A stretch of 54,578 bases of DNA from Alphaproteobacteria bacterium (GTDB lineage: Bacteria > Pseudomonadota > Alphaproteobacteria > UBA828), in assembly GCA_022826665.1 (NCBI GenBank), contig JAJDUK010000027.1:1-54578 (forward strand), written 5' to 3'. The position numbers and the translations under genes are program-made. Below the pieces are notes generated by a model, which did not search any database, was not told the origin of the DNA, and worked only from the letters and a program-made list of their open reading frames with translations. Positions 1-8,741 of this stretch are shown here, piece after piece (the stretch's first letter is position 1; each line of letters starts with the position of its first letter).

Positions 1-1
1 C

Positions 2-556
<555 letters not shown>

Positions 557-617
557 GGCCGGCGGCGTGGTCGGGCCGGACGAGGCCGTCGACCCAACTC
601 AGCCGCAGAGGTGCGAC

Positions 618-1112
618 ATGACGATTCACATGAGAGTTTTCGCCGCCATCCTGCTGCTCGGCGGCGCCGTGGCCATGCTTCCCGTGTCGGACGCGACGGC
701 TGCGGGGAGCTCCAGCAGCACGAGCAACGCAGCGTCCCAGGCTGACCAGCGCAACATCGAGCGCGGCAAGCAGGCGATCGAGGCCGGCAACTGGGAGCGC
801 GCTGCGGCAGTCCTTGAGCGCGCGGCCGAGTCCAATCCGCGCAACGCCGACGTCTTCAACCTGCTCGCCTACAGCTACCGTCATCTCGACCGGCTCGACG
901 ATGCCTTCGAGAATTACGGGCGGGCGCTCGACCTCGACCCCCGGCACCTCGGCGCCCACGAATATATCGGCGAGGCCTATCTGATCGTCGGCGATCTGGC
1001 CAAGGCCGAAGGACACCTCGCGACCCTGCAGGAAATCTGCGCGTCTTGCGAAGAGACCGAGGAGCTGGCGGAGGCCATCGCCCAATTCAAGGAAGGCGCC
1101 GCGTCGGAGTAG
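618..1112 (+). CDS. Secreted TPR-repeat protein
   Basis: 164-aa protein with an N-terminal hydrophobic signal peptide (about residues 6-30, ending around SDATAA) and then a Ser-rich linker. From about residue 50 to 140 there are two to three tetratricopeptide repeats with typical A/L/Y spacing, for example AFENYGRALDLDPRHLGAHEYIGEAYL. A CASC pair lies near the C-terminus. It is probably a periplasmic protein-protein interaction module. I chose the ATG at 618 because it starts the signal peptide; an in-frame ATG-less extension back to 567 adds a non-signal-like leader. It follows guaB by 61 bases. No specific partner can be inferred. Confidence 0.8.
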   Translation: MTIHMRVFAAILLLGGAVAMLPVSDATAAGSSSSTSNAASQADQRNIERGKQAIEAGNWERAAAVLERAAESNPRNADVFNLLAYSYRHLDRLDDAFENYGRALDLDPRHLGAHEYIGEAYLIVGDLAKAEGHLATLQEICASCEETEELAEAIAQFKEGAASE

Positions 1113-1221
1113 GTTGGGCGGACGTTCCGCGCGGCAGGGATTGGCGGGCGCTTGACCGCCGCGGGAGTGCTTTCGAGAATGTCCCGTCAGTACGACGTCG
1201 CCTGACCCGCAGGGGGATACG

Positions 1222-1998
1222 ATGAGCGCGCCGCCGCTGATCGAGATGCGCAACATCTACAAGAGCTTCGGCGGCACCCACGCGGTCGAGGATGTCTCGG
1301 TCACGGTCCAGGGCGGCGAGGTGCTCGGTGTCGTCGGCCACAACGGGGCCGGCAAGTCGACGCTCATCAAGATTCTCGCCGGCGCCTACCGCATGGACAG
1401 CGGCGAGATCTACATGCAGGGCGAGAAGGTCTCGATCCACAATCCCCGCGACGCCAGGGACCTCGGAATCGAGACGCTCTATCAGGACCTGGCGCTGGCC
1501 GACCATCTCGACGCGGTCGCCAATCTGTTTCTCGGCCGCGAGATCATGACCCGCTGGGCAACCCTCGACGGCAACGCCATGGAGAAGGCCACCCGCGAGG
1601 TCATCGCCCGCATCAACCCCAACTTCGTCAACCTGCGCGAACCGGTGCAGCGGCTTTCAGGCGGCCAGCGTCAGTCGGTGGCCATCGGGCGGGCGCTCTA
1701 TTTTGACACCAAGGTCCTGATCATGGACGAGCCAACCGCTGCCCTCGGGCACCGCGAGACTGCGGTCTTCAAGGAGCTGGTGATCCGGCTCAAGTCGGAG
1801 GGGATCGGCATGGTCCTGATCTCCCACGACATCCACGACGTGTTCGATCTCTCGGACCGGATCACGGTGATGACGAACGGCCGCCAGATCGGCACCCACC
1901 GCACCGCCGAGGTCACCAAGGATCAGGTGCTGAGCATGATCATTCTTGGCAAGCAGCCCGGCGAGGAGACCGCCGAGGACATCGCGACGCTGCATTGA
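1222..1998 (+). CDS. Sugar-type ABC transporter ATP-binding protein (single NBD)
   Basis: 258-aa cytoplasmic ATPase of the carbohydrate importer class (FrcA/single-domain RbsA-XylG type). Walker [10 protein letters not shown] is at about residues 39-47, the signature LSGGQRQS near 145, Walker [12 protein letters not shown] near 165, and the H-loop is within LISHDIHDV. It is one NBD long, whereas RbsA-like proteins carry two, so it matches FrcA-type length. No permease or substrate-binding protein is encoded on either side (TPR gene upstream, aspS downstream), so its partners must lie elsewhere. The substrate cannot be told from the sequence. The start ATG at 1222 follows GGGGGA. Confidence 0.88.
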   Translation: MSAPPLIEMRNIYKSFGGTHAVEDVSVTVQGGEVLGVVGHNGAGKSTLIKILAGAYRMDSGEIYMQGEKVSIHNPRDARDLGIETLYQDLALADHLDAVANLFLGREIMTRWATLDGNAMEKATREVIARINPNFVNLREPVQRLSGGQRQSVAIGRALYFDTKVLIMDEPTAALGHRETAVFKELVIRLKSEGIGMVLISHDIHDVFDLSDRITVMTNGRQIGTHRTAEVTKDQVLSMIILGKQPGEETAEDIATLH

Positions 1999-2132
1999 TG
2001 TGACTTGAGCGGCGCCGCGACGCCAGCGTGGGGCCGTGCTTGACAAGGCGGCCGGTTCCATGCGCTTTTCCGGCCCGGCTCGGCCCGCTCCGGGCATCAC
2101 CCGCCACCTCACGCACCACGGGGCCTCCCGCC

Positions 2133-3932
2133 ATGCATCGATTTCGAACGCATACCTGCGGCGCGCTCAGGCCGTCCGATGTCGGCTCGACCGTGCGCCT
2201 CTCCGGCTGGGTCCATCGGGTGCGCGATCACGGCCATCTCGTCTTCGTGGACCTGCGCGACCACTACGGCATCACCCAGTGCGTCGCCGAGACCGGTGAG
2301 CCGCTGTTCGATGCGGTGACGGCGCTGAAGCCGGAGACGGTGGTGACGCTGACCGGCCCCGTCGTGACGCGCGATGAAGAGACGGTGAACCCCAAGATTC
2401 CCACCGGCGAGGTCGAGGTGCGGATCGCCGAGCTCCAGGTGCAGAACGCGGCCGAGACCCTGCCGCTGCCGGTTCACGGCGAGCACGACTATGGCGAGGA
2501 GGTGCGGCTCCGCTACCGCTTCCTCGACCTCAGGCGCGAGCGCATGCACCAGAACATGGTGCGCCGCAGTGCTATCGTCGCCAGCATCCGCCGGCACATG
2601 GTCGAGCAGGGCTTCATGGAGTGCCACACGCCAATCCTCACCGCGAGCTCGCCCGAGGGCGCGCGGGACTTCCTGGTGCCGAGCCGGCTGCATCCTGGCA
2701 CCTTCTACGCGCTGCCGCAGGCGCCGCAGCAGTTCAAGCAGCTGGTCATGGCGTCCGGCTTCGACCGTTACTTTCAGATCGCGCCCTGCTTCCGTGACGA
2801 GGACGCGCGCGCCGACCGCTCCCCCGGCGAGTTCTACCAGCTCGATGTCGAGATGGCGTTCGTCGAGCAGGAGGACGTGTTCGACGCGCTGGAGCCGGTG
2901 ATGCACGGTGTCTTCACCGAGTTCACCGAACGCGCGGTCACCAAACCGCCGTTCCCGCGCTTCGCCTACAAGGATGCGATGCTGCGCTTCGGGACCGACA
3001 AGCCGGACCTGCGCATCCCCATCGAGATCGTCGACCTCACCGAGCAGTTCGGGCGCGAGGAGGTGACGTTCAAGGCCTTCAAGGGGACAATTGCCAAGGG
3101 GGGCGTCGTGCGCGGCATTCCGGTGAAGGGGATCGCCGACCGGCCGCGCAGCTTCTTCGACCGGATGATCGGGTTCGCTCAGGACCTGGGCGCGCCCGGC
3201 CTCGGCTACATCACCTTTGCCGACGGGGCCGGCAAGGGGCCGATCGCGAAGTTCGTGCCGGACGCGGTACAGGAGGAGATACGCTCGATCGCGGGCCTTG
3301 AGGACGGCGATGCGGTCTTCCTGAGCTGCGACAAGCCGGATGCTGCCGCGCGCTATGCCGGCGCTGTGCGGCTCGAGCTCGGCAAGCGGCTGGACCTGAT
3401 CGACGAGGACAGGTTCGCGTTCTGCTGGATCGTCGACTACCCGATGTTCGAGCGCGACGCGCAGACCGGTGCCATCGGCTTCAGCCACAACCCCTTCTCC
3501 ATGCCGCAAGGCGGGATGGAGGCGCTGGAGAGCGACGATCCGTTGGGCGTACTCGCCTACCAGTACGACATCGTTTGTAACGGCGTGGAGCTTTCCAGCG
3601 GCGCGATCCGCAATCACCAGCCCGATCTGATGGTCAAGGCGTTCGAGATCGCGGGCTACGGCGAGGACGAGGTGAAGCGCCGCTTCGGCGCGCTCTACCA
3701 CGCCTTCCAGTACGGCGCGCCACCCCACGGCGGCATCGCGCCCGGTATCGACCGGATCGTCATGCTGCTCTCGGACGAGCCCAACATACGCGAGGTCATC
3801 ATGTTCCCTCTCAACCAGACGGCGCAGGACCTGATGATGGGGGCGCCGGCGACCGTGCCGGACAGGCACCTCAAGGAGCTGAGCCTCAAGCTCGACCTGC
3901 CGCCCAAGCGGGAGACGGGGGATGAGGGGTAG
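2133..3932 (+). CDS. aspS: Aspartyl-tRNA synthetase
   Basis: 599-aa class IIb aminoacyl-tRNA synthetase of bacterial length. The N-terminal OB-fold anticodon domain (about 1-110; [22 protein letters not shown]) is followed by motif 1. Motif 2 contains [19 protein letters not shown], a bacterial GAD-type insertion sits at about 290-410, and motif 3 is [14 protein letters not shown]. It charges tRNA-Asp; whether it also charges tRNA-Asn cannot be told here because no gatCAB is in the window. The open frame runs back to 2028, but the ATG at 2133 gives the family N-terminus ([12 protein letters not shown]). Confidence 0.97.
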   Translation: MHRFRTHTCGALRPSDVGSTVRLSGWVHRVRDHGHLVFVDLRDHYGITQCVAETGEPLFDAVTALKPETVVTLTGPVVTRDEETVNPKIPTGEVEVRIAELQVQNAAETLPLPVHGEHDYGEEVRLRYRFLDLRRERMHQNMVRRSAIVASIRRHMVEQGFMECHTPILTASSPEGARDFLVPSRLHPGTFYALPQAPQQFKQLVMASGFDRYFQIAPCFRDEDARADRSPGEFYQLDVEMAFVEQEDVFDALEPVMHGVFTEFTERAVTKPPFPRFAYKDAMLRFGTDKPDLRIPIEIVDLTEQFGREEVTFKAFKGTIAKGGVVRGIPVKGIADRPRSFFDRMIGFAQDLGAPGLGYITFADGAGKGPIAKFVPDAVQEEIRSIAGLEDGDAVFLSCDKPDAAARYAGAVRLELGKRLDLIDEDRFAFCWIVDYPMFERDAQTGAIGFSHNPFSMPQGGMEALESDDPLGVLAYQYDIVCNGVELSSGAIRNHQPDLMVKAFEIAGYGEDEVKRRFGALYHAFQYGAPPHGGIAPGIDRIVMLLSDEPNIREVIMFPLNQTAQDLMMGAPATVPDRHLKELSLKLDLPPKRETGDEG

Positions 3933-3976
3933 AGGCTCATTTGTCCCGGCGGCGTGCCACCTGGGCGGTTATTCAC

Positions 3977-4006
3977 TTGTAGATTTCCTCAGCCCATCTA
4001 TATAAT
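3977..4006 (+). promoter_or_regulatory. Sigma70-like promoter of the toxin-antitoxin operon
   Basis: -35 TTGTAG (3977-3982), an 18-base spacer, and a perfect -10 TATAAT (4001-4006) in otherwise GC-rich DNA. The -10 lies inside the left arm of a 30-bp palindrome. Transcription would begin near 4013 and the antitoxin GTG is at 4033. Confidence 0.7.
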
Positions 4007-4023
4007 GATCATTATATAGATGG
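3994..4023 (+). repeat. 30-bp perfect palindrome, probable TA operator
   Basis: The two 15-base arms (left CCATCTATATAATGA, 3994-4008) are exact reverse complements with no spacer. The palindrome is very AT-rich compared with its surroundings. It covers the TATAAT box and reaches the first bases of the antitoxin Shine-Dalgarno (TGGAGG, 4021-4026). AbrB/MazE-type antitoxins usually repress their own operon at such palindromes, so this is the expected operator. Use as an operator is inferred. Confidence 0.75.
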
Positions 4024-4032
4024 AGGTTTCCT

Positions 4033-4260
4033 GTGCTCTCCTTCAAGATCACCACCGTCGGTGCATCGTCTGGCGTCATCCTCACCAAGGAGGCGATGGC
4101 GCGCCTTCGCGTGAAGAAGGGCGATACGCTCTATCTGACCGAAGCGCCGGACGGCGGCTACCGGCTAACCCCGTACGACCCTGACTTCGCGCGCCAGATG
4201 GCGCTTGCCGAAGAGGTCATGCACGACGACCGCGAGGTGCTGCGGGCGCTCGCGAAGTGA
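4033..4260 (+). CDS. AbrB/MazE-family antitoxin (Doc partner)
   Basis: 75-aa protein with an N-terminal swapped-hairpin AbrB/MazE-type DNA-binding domain (SFKITTVGASSGVILTKEAM; KKGDTLYLTEAPDGG) and a short acidic helical tail (about 50-75) that would wrap the toxin. It matches the 'putative addiction module antidote' group that pairs with Doc. Start GTG at 4033 with GGAGG seven bases upstream. Its TGA overlaps the toxin GTG in GTGA (4257-4260), so translation is coupled. It likely neutralises Doc and represses the operon at the palindrome. Confidence 0.88.
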   Translation: MLSFKITTVGASSGVILTKEAMARLRVKKGDTLYLTEAPDGGYRLTPYDPDFARQMALAEEVMHDDREVLRALAK

Positions 4261-4655
4261 GCGCAGAAGGTCATGATTCTTGGAACTGGATCGGTCTGAA
4301 TGTTGTCTTGGCCATCCATGACCGTCAAATTGCCGAGCACGGCGGCTCAGACGGCATACGCGATCTTGGAGCAATCGAGTCGGCCTTAGCCCGCCCGGTG
4401 AATCTCGCGGCGTACGACGATCCCGATGCCGCCGCGCTGGCCGCCACCTACATGTATGGGTTGGCCAAGAATCACGGGTTCGTCGACGGCAACAAGCGAG
4501 TGGCCTGGGTCGTCGGGCGCCTGTTTTTGCTGGATAACGATTACCGCCTCGTCTTCGATCCTTTGGAAGCGATCCGCATAATGGAGAGCGTCGCGGCCGG
4601 CCACGCCGGTGAGGCTGAACTTGCCGAGTGGTTGCAGGCTCGCTTGCTCGATTGA
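4257..4655 (+). CDS. doc: Doc-type Fic toxin (death on curing)
   Basis: 132-aa Fic-fold protein. The motif HGFVDGNKR (H73, D77, N79, K80, R81) fits the Doc/Fic signature HxFx(D/A)GNKR. In phage P1 Doc this motif phosphorylates EF-Tu and stops translation. The length matches Doc (about 126 aa). It starts at a GTG that overlaps the antitoxin stop. The conserved His, Asp, Asn and Arg are all present, so the toxin looks functional. The identity of the target here is taken from the family. Confidence 0.9.
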   Translation: MSAEGHDSWNWIGLNVVLAIHDRQIAEHGGSDGIRDLGAIESALARPVNLAAYDDPDAAALAATYMYGLAKNHGFVDGNKRVAWVVGRLFLLDNDYRLVFDPLEAIRIMESVAAGHAGEAELAEWLQARLLD

Positions 4656-4676
4656 TCGAGACGGAAGCGCTTCCCC

Positions 4677-5000
4677 TCAGTGCTGCGGGTTGAAGTGCAG
4701 CGGGTCGCAGGCCTCGATGACGTCGCGGCGCTTGTAAATCTCCACCAGGTTGGAAACCTCCACGAGTGAGAGGGTGATCAGGTAGAGGCGGTGCGCCGGT
4801 GCCGGCCTGTTGTCGCTTGGAACGCCATCCAGGTAGGCGATGATCTCCTCCATGCGCGGCATCATCACATCGTAGAAGGCGCGGAGCTCCTCCATCGAGG
4901 ACTCGGTTTTCTTCGCCGTGCGGGCGCGCTCGGGCTCCAGCGCCCAGCCGAGCCAGGGGGCGAGGTCCTCGAACCCGTCCGGCAACACGGCGTCGGCCAT
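4677..5000 (-). CDS. Uncharacterised 107-aa protein beside a Rieske oxygenase
   Basis: I do not recognise this family. The protein is soluble, largely helical and Trp/Glu/Arg-rich near the N-terminus (LAPWLGWALEPERARTAKK), with a central helix EELRAFYDVMMPRMEEIIAYL and a C-terminal segment LVEVSNLVEIYKRRDVIEACDPLHF. There is no signal peptide, membrane segment or Cys/His cluster for a cofactor. It lies 31 bases downstream of the oxygenase on the same strand, so it is probably co-transcribed and may be an accessory to that enzyme (inference). The ATG at 5000 follows GGAAAGGAAC. Confidence 0.65.
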   Translation of the reverse strand: MADAVLPDGFEDLAPWLGWALEPERARTAKKTESSMEELRAFYDVMMPRMEEIIAYLDGVPSDNRPAPAHRLYLITLSLVEVSNLVEIYKRRDVIEACDPLHFNPQH

Positions 5001-5031
5001 CGTGCGCGTTCCTTTCTTCCGCCAGCGCCGC

Positions 5032-6222
5032 TCACGCGTTCCGGTAGAACTCGCAGTAATCTTCCAGAACCTTGTGGAAGTAGCGGATCGGCGCCTCCTC
5101 GTCTTGCAGGATCACGTGCGACTTCGCGTGCGAGGCGAGACCCGCATGAATGTTCTCGTGCGCGAATGCGTCCTCTTGCAGCGCATCGCGAATGATGCAC
5201 TTGAAATACTCCTGCTGCAGCCGCTCACGCGTGGACCTGGGTTCCCTGAAGTGCATGCGGATCTCCCAGATCGTCCGGTCCACGGCGAGCGGCCAAAAAT
5301 TGTAGCTGATGTAGCTCGTCGAATTGCCGACATCGAACAGCAGCAGCACGAAGTTCGGAAACACCACGAAGAAATCGAACTCGCCGATCATCTGCGGGAT
5401 GCGGATCACGGGCGCCTCGTCGTCGCCGTCGAACAGCATGCTCTCCAGCGGTGGCAGTGCGCGGGTCGGGTTGTTCTCGCACGACCAGACGCTGTGATAG
5501 TTGTAGAGATTGACGTCCTGGAAGCGAATGAGGCCCTTGTCGTTCTTAACGAAGGCATCACCCACGATCAGGCGGTGCTGGAACGGCAGGTGATAGAGCT
5601 CGTTCTGCGCGTCGAGCGCCACCTTCCAGTTGGCTTGCTCCTCCACCTTGTAGGTCTGCATCAATCTCATCTCGTGGAACGGGCAGCCGTCGAGTTGGTC
5701 GGCGACGCCGCCGAGATATTGCCGCAGCGTCTCCGCAGGTTCCGGTTCAAGGTGGACGAAGACGAAGCCCTCCCAGAAATCCGTGTTGACCGGGGTGAGC
5801 CCATGGTCGCGCTTGTCGAGGTCGAAGAAGTTCTCCTCGTCGGGCACGCGGATGAGCTCGCCCGTGTCGCTGTAAATCCAGTTATGGAAGTGGCAGTAGA
5901 CGCTGCCGGGGCACGAGCCGCGTTCGTCCAGCACCAGCGTGTTGCCGCGGTGCGAGCAGACGTTGTGGAAGCCGCGCACGACGCCGTCCGAGCCCCGGAT
6001 GATCAGCACGGAGACTTTGCAGATGGCGATCTCGCGCACGAAGTAATCGCCCGGCTCGGGGATTTCGTCGACACGGCCGACGTTGATCCAGCATCGGCGG
6101 AAGATGCGCTCGCGCTCGAGGGCGTAGTGTTCGTCCGAGTAGTAGGGCTCGGTGGGCACCGGCTCGGTCCCGAGGTCGGGATACTTCTCCGCCCACTGCT
6201 TGTTCCGCACGACCGTCTTCAT
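5032..6222 (-). CDS. Rieske non-heme iron oxygenase, alpha subunit
   Basis: 396-aa oxygenase. The Rieske [2Fe-2S] ligands are C89-x-H91 (NVCSHRG) and C110-x2-H113 (CHFH). The mononuclear iron site is NELYHLPFQH with H211 and H216. The residue that normally bridges the Rieske and iron centres (Asp three residues before the first His) is Glu here (E208), as in carnitine monooxygenase CntA. That suggests the alpha-only quaternary-amine or related demethylase branch rather than alpha-beta aromatic dioxygenases. No reductase gene is adjacent. The start ATG at 6222 follows GGGAGGGAGACCG. The substrate is unknown. Confidence 0.88.
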   Translation of the reverse strand: MKTVVRNKQWAEKYPDLGTEPVPTEPYYSDEHYALERERIFRRCWINVGRVDEIPEPGDYFVREIAICKVSVLIIRGSDGVVRGFHNVCSHRGNTLVLDERGSCPGSVYCHFHNWIYSDTGELIRVPDEENFFDLDKRDHGLTPVNTDFWEGFVFVHLEPEPAETLRQYLGGVADQLDGCPFHEMRLMQTYKVEEQANWKVALDAQNELYHLPFQHRLIVGDAFVKNDKGLIRFQDVNLYNYHSVWSCENNPTRALPPLESMLFDGDDEAPVIRIPQMIGEFDFFVVFPNFVLLLFDVGNSTSYISYNFWPLAVDRTIWEIRMHFREPRSTRERLQQEYFKCIIRDALQEDAFAHENIHAGLASHAKSHVILQDEEAPIRYFHKVLEDYCEFYRNA

Positions 6223-6419
6223 CGGTCTCCCTCCCGCGCCCCGGCGCGGCCTCCGGTCGGCCCTCGCTGTCGCAGAGTGTGACGGTAGCACGCCGGCCCG
6301 TCCGGGGATCAAGCTCGGCGCCGGTGATGCGGCTCTTGTGGGCCGGGAGAAAAGCCTATACGGGGTCCGTGTCCGGCGGAATCGGCCGAGGGGCCGCAAG
6401 GGACCGGGAGGGAGCACGA

Positions 6420-6794
6420 ATGAGCAACAGCTACCAAGAGATCACCGATGTGGTGCAGGTCTATTTCGACGGGCTATACGAGTGCGACACCGAAAAGCTC
6501 GCCACGATCTTTCACCCGTCCAGCCGCCTCTTCGCGAACATGGACGGCAAGTTCGTCGACTGGCCGCGCGAGGAGTGGTTCGAGATCGTGAGGGGCCGCG
6601 TGCCGCCGGCGTCGACGGGGCAAGCCCGCTTCGACAAGATTCTCTCCATTGACATGTCGGACGAGAACACCGCCGTCGTGACCTGCGAGTGCGCGATTCA
6701 TCCGCGCTACTTCACCGACTTCCTGAGCCTGGTCAGGATCGACGGCGACTGGAAGATCGTCTCCAAGTCCTTCCGCTTCGACGTTCACGAGTAG
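6420..6794 (+). CDS. NTF2-like (putative lumazine-binding/SnoaL-type) protein
   Basis: 124-aa protein of the NTF2-like cone fold. A helical start (YQEITDVVQVYFDGLYECDTEKLATIFHP) precedes beta strands (NTAVVTCECAI, DFLSLVRIDGDWKIVSKSFRF). It best resembles the putative lumazine-binding/DUF4440 group. It is transcribed divergently from the Rieske oxygenase gene. NTF2-like proteins also form beta subunits of ring-hydroxylating oxygenases, but this one lacks the length of those subunits (about 160-180 aa). ATG at 6420 follows GGGAGGGA. A possible promoter (TTGTGG then TATACG, 15-base spacer) lies about 60 bases upstream. Confidence 0.75.
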   Translation: MSNSYQEITDVVQVYFDGLYECDTEKLATIFHPSSRLFANMDGKFVDWPREEWFEIVRGRVPPASTGQARFDKILSIDMSDENTAVVTCECAIHPRYFTDFLSLVRIDGDWKIVSKSFRFDVHE

Positions 6795-6830
6795 CGGCGT
6801 TCGGTCGCCGCCGGCTAAGCCGCCGTGCGC

Positions 6831-7532
6831 TCAAGCGCCGCCCGCGCGGTGCCAGGCGGCGAGGGAGGCGAGGTCGGTGAAGGTGATGTCAGGCTCCACG
6901 TCCACCGGCGGCGTCGCACCACCGGGGCGGCCTGCACGGCGGTCGATCCAGCAGGTGGCGAAGCCGGCGGCGCGGCCGGGCTGCACGTCGTGGAACAGAC
7001 TCTGGGCCACGTGGAGCACCTCGCCGGGCGCGATCCCTTCGTCCGCGAGCAACGTCTTGGCACGCTCGAAGTGCGCGGGCGCGGGCTTGTAGCTGCCGAC
7101 ATCCTCGGCTGTGACGACGGCGTGGAAGGGATCGCCCAGGCGCCGGGCGCTCACGGCGAAGGACGCGCGGTCCACGTTCGAGAGCACCACCAGCAACCCG
7201 TGCTCGCGCAGGTAGGCGAGGGCCTCGACCGAATCCGGGAAGGGCGGCCAGTCGGCGATCGAGGCACCGAAGGCGGCGGCCTGCTCGTCCGCCGCAGCCT
7301 GGCCGAAGTCGGCCGCGATCGCCTTGCAGGCGCGACTCAACACCTCGGGGTAGCGCATGGCCGGGTTCTGCTCCTGGATCGTGTGCTCGTGCCGGGCGAA
7401 GGCGGCGAGCAGTGCCTCGTCGTCGCCGTCGATTCCAGCGAGCGTGCGGAGCGCCCGGAGCATGCCCTGCTCCCAGTCGATCAGGGTGCCGTAGCAATCG
7501 AAGGTGAAGGCGCGGAAGGCGCTCGGCGTCAT
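6831..7532 (-). CDS. HAD-superfamily hydrolase, 2-haloacid dehalogenase type II-like
   Basis: 233-aa cytoplasmic HAD hydrolase. Motif I is FDCYGTLID with nucleophile Asp12; the Tyr and Leu next to it are typical of (S)-2-haloacid dehalogenases. Motif II is LSNVDR, motif III the Lys of GSYKPAPAHFERA, and motif IV HVAQSLFHDVQPGRAAG. The wide open frame upstream to 8000 is not coding. The ATG at 7532 gives the family start (MTPSAFRAFTFDCYG). It might act on 2-haloacids or on phosphoesters; the sequence does not settle this. Confidence 0.88.
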   Translation of the reverse strand: MTPSAFRAFTFDCYGTLIDWEQGMLRALRTLAGIDGDDEALLAAFARHEHTIQEQNPAMRYPEVLSRACKAIAADFGQAAADEQAAAFGASIADWPPFPDSVEALAYLREHGLLVVLSNVDRASFAVSARRLGDPFHAVVTAEDVGSYKPAPAHFERAKTLLADEGIAPGEVLHVAQSLFHDVQPGRAAGFATCWIDRRAGRPGGATPPVDVEPDITFTDLASLAAWHRAGGA

Positions 7533-7603
7533 CGTTCCCTCTTGCCGTGATGGGTGCGGTCGAGGCGTGGGACGGGCAGGCCCTAGCCGGTCGGGCCGAG
7601 AGA

Positions 7604-8545
7604 CTAATCGTTCATCGCGAAGGCGGCACGCAAGATGTTTCCAAAGCCCGAGTGGCCTGCGGCGTCGACTCCCGCGCTGGCCGTGGCCGGGTACGGCCCG
7701 CCAAGATGTTTCGCGAAGAAGGCCAGCATGCGAGCCTGCGAATCTCGCCGAGCCGTAGAGTTGCCTGCCACCGTATGGAAGCGGCCATTCATGCCCTCCA
7801 CGTAGTAGGGCCCCTGCATGGGCAGGTCGAAGGAATGGTGCGCGTCGGGGTAGACCTCTAGCTCCAAATCGGGTTGAAACGTCGCCTTCTCGGCAAGAGA
7901 GTGCATGGCGGTACAACGCGACGCAGGTGTCCAATCGTCTTCCGCGCCGATTAGAATCATCACGGGACGCTTCAAGGCGTAGGCCCAGGCAGCCTCGCAC
8001 CAGGGATAGTAGGCGACGAGTGCTGTGTAGGACCCTTGCCCCTCTCTGGTGCGGGAATCGACGCTCGACCCCATCGCCAGCCGCAGCGCGGTGCCGCCAC
8101 CCAGCGAGAGACCGACAAAGCCGATCCGCTCATCGTCCACGAAGGGCAGAGAGGCCAGGTGATCGAAGGCGGCATGGGCGTCGCTGACCTGCACGGGGTA
8201 GTACTTTCCGCCGGTCTGGCAGCCATCGGTAATGCGCCGTGCTCCGAAACTGTCGACGATGAGCGTGACGTAGCCGTAGTCGTTCAGCAGAGCGGCATGG
8301 CCGTTCAAGCCACGCCAGACCGTCTGATGTGACGTGTTTCTCTCGGTCCCGCTGCAGCCGTGCAGCAGAACGACGGCAGGGAAGGGGCCCTCGCCGTCGG
8401 GCTTGGCCAGCCAGGATGTGAACGTCGCCTCTCCCGTGTCGGTGACGAGCGAGGTCATCGTTCCGGACGTCTGACACGCCGCGAGGCCCATCACCAGAGC
8501 CACAGCCAAGGTGCCTAGCAAGCCTAGTCTCTTGGTGATGCTCAT
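7604..8545 (-). CDS. Dienelactone-hydrolase-family lipoprotein
   Basis: 313-aa alpha/beta hydrolase with a lipoprotein signal (SITKRLGLLGTLAVALVMG, then lipobox LAAC). The fold follows: VVLLHGCSG, nucleophile elbow GLSLGGG with Ser (true dienelactone hydrolases use Cys), the acid in GAEDDWTP and the catalytic His in DAHHSFD. It is therefore a membrane-anchored periplasmic or outer-membrane esterase-like enzyme. The ATG at 8545 begins the signal peptide; 18 upstream in-frame residues are not signal-like. It lies 71 bases upstream of the HAD gene on the same strand. Substrate unknown. Confidence 0.85.
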   Translation of the reverse strand: MSITKRLGLLGTLAVALVMGLAACQTSGTMTSLVTDTGEATFTSWLAKPDGEGPFPAVVLLHGCSGTERNTSHQTVWRGLNGHAALLNDYGYVTLIVDSFGARRITDGCQTGGKYYPVQVSDAHAAFDHLASLPFVDDERIGFVGLSLGGGTALRLAMGSSVDSRTREGQGSYTALVAYYPWCEAAWAYALKRPVMILIGAEDDWTPASRCTAMHSLAEKATFQPDLELEVYPDAHHSFDLPMQGPYYVEGMNGRFHTVAGNSTARRDSQARMLAFFAKHLGGPYPATASAGVDAAGHSGFGNILRAAFAMND

Positions 8546-8676
8546 CGGTGTGCCTCTGCTCAAGCCTCCTAATGGTGCCGCCGACGACTGCTTCGGCATT
8601 CAATTCTGATATATCGTTGTCACTCAGGCCGCTTGACGGCTCCGGCAAAGGGCGCTGCAATAGGTGGAGGAAAGAA

Positions 8677-8703
8677 GGGGAGTGCGCATTGCACGCACTC
8701 CCC
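8677..8703 (-). terminator. Rho-independent terminator of nrdJ
   Basis: A perfect 10-bp stem (GGGGAGTGCG / CGCACTCCCC) with a 7-base loop lies about 40 bases past the nrdJ stop. On the minus strand it is followed by TTCTTTCC, a short U-rich tract. It also separates nrdJ from the hydrolase gene downstream. Confidence 0.75.
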
Positions 8704-8741
8704 AGTGCCAGTGGTTCATGACCGCGGGAGATGGACGGTCG

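Noticed and set aside
2109-3869. 586-aa open frame on the minus strand
   Set aside because: It is antisense to aspS.
6420-6794. Ring-hydroxylating dioxygenase beta subunit
   Set aside because: It shares the NTF2 fold but is too short, and it is divergently encoded from an alpha-only type oxygenase; lumazine-binding/SnoaL-like is the safer call.
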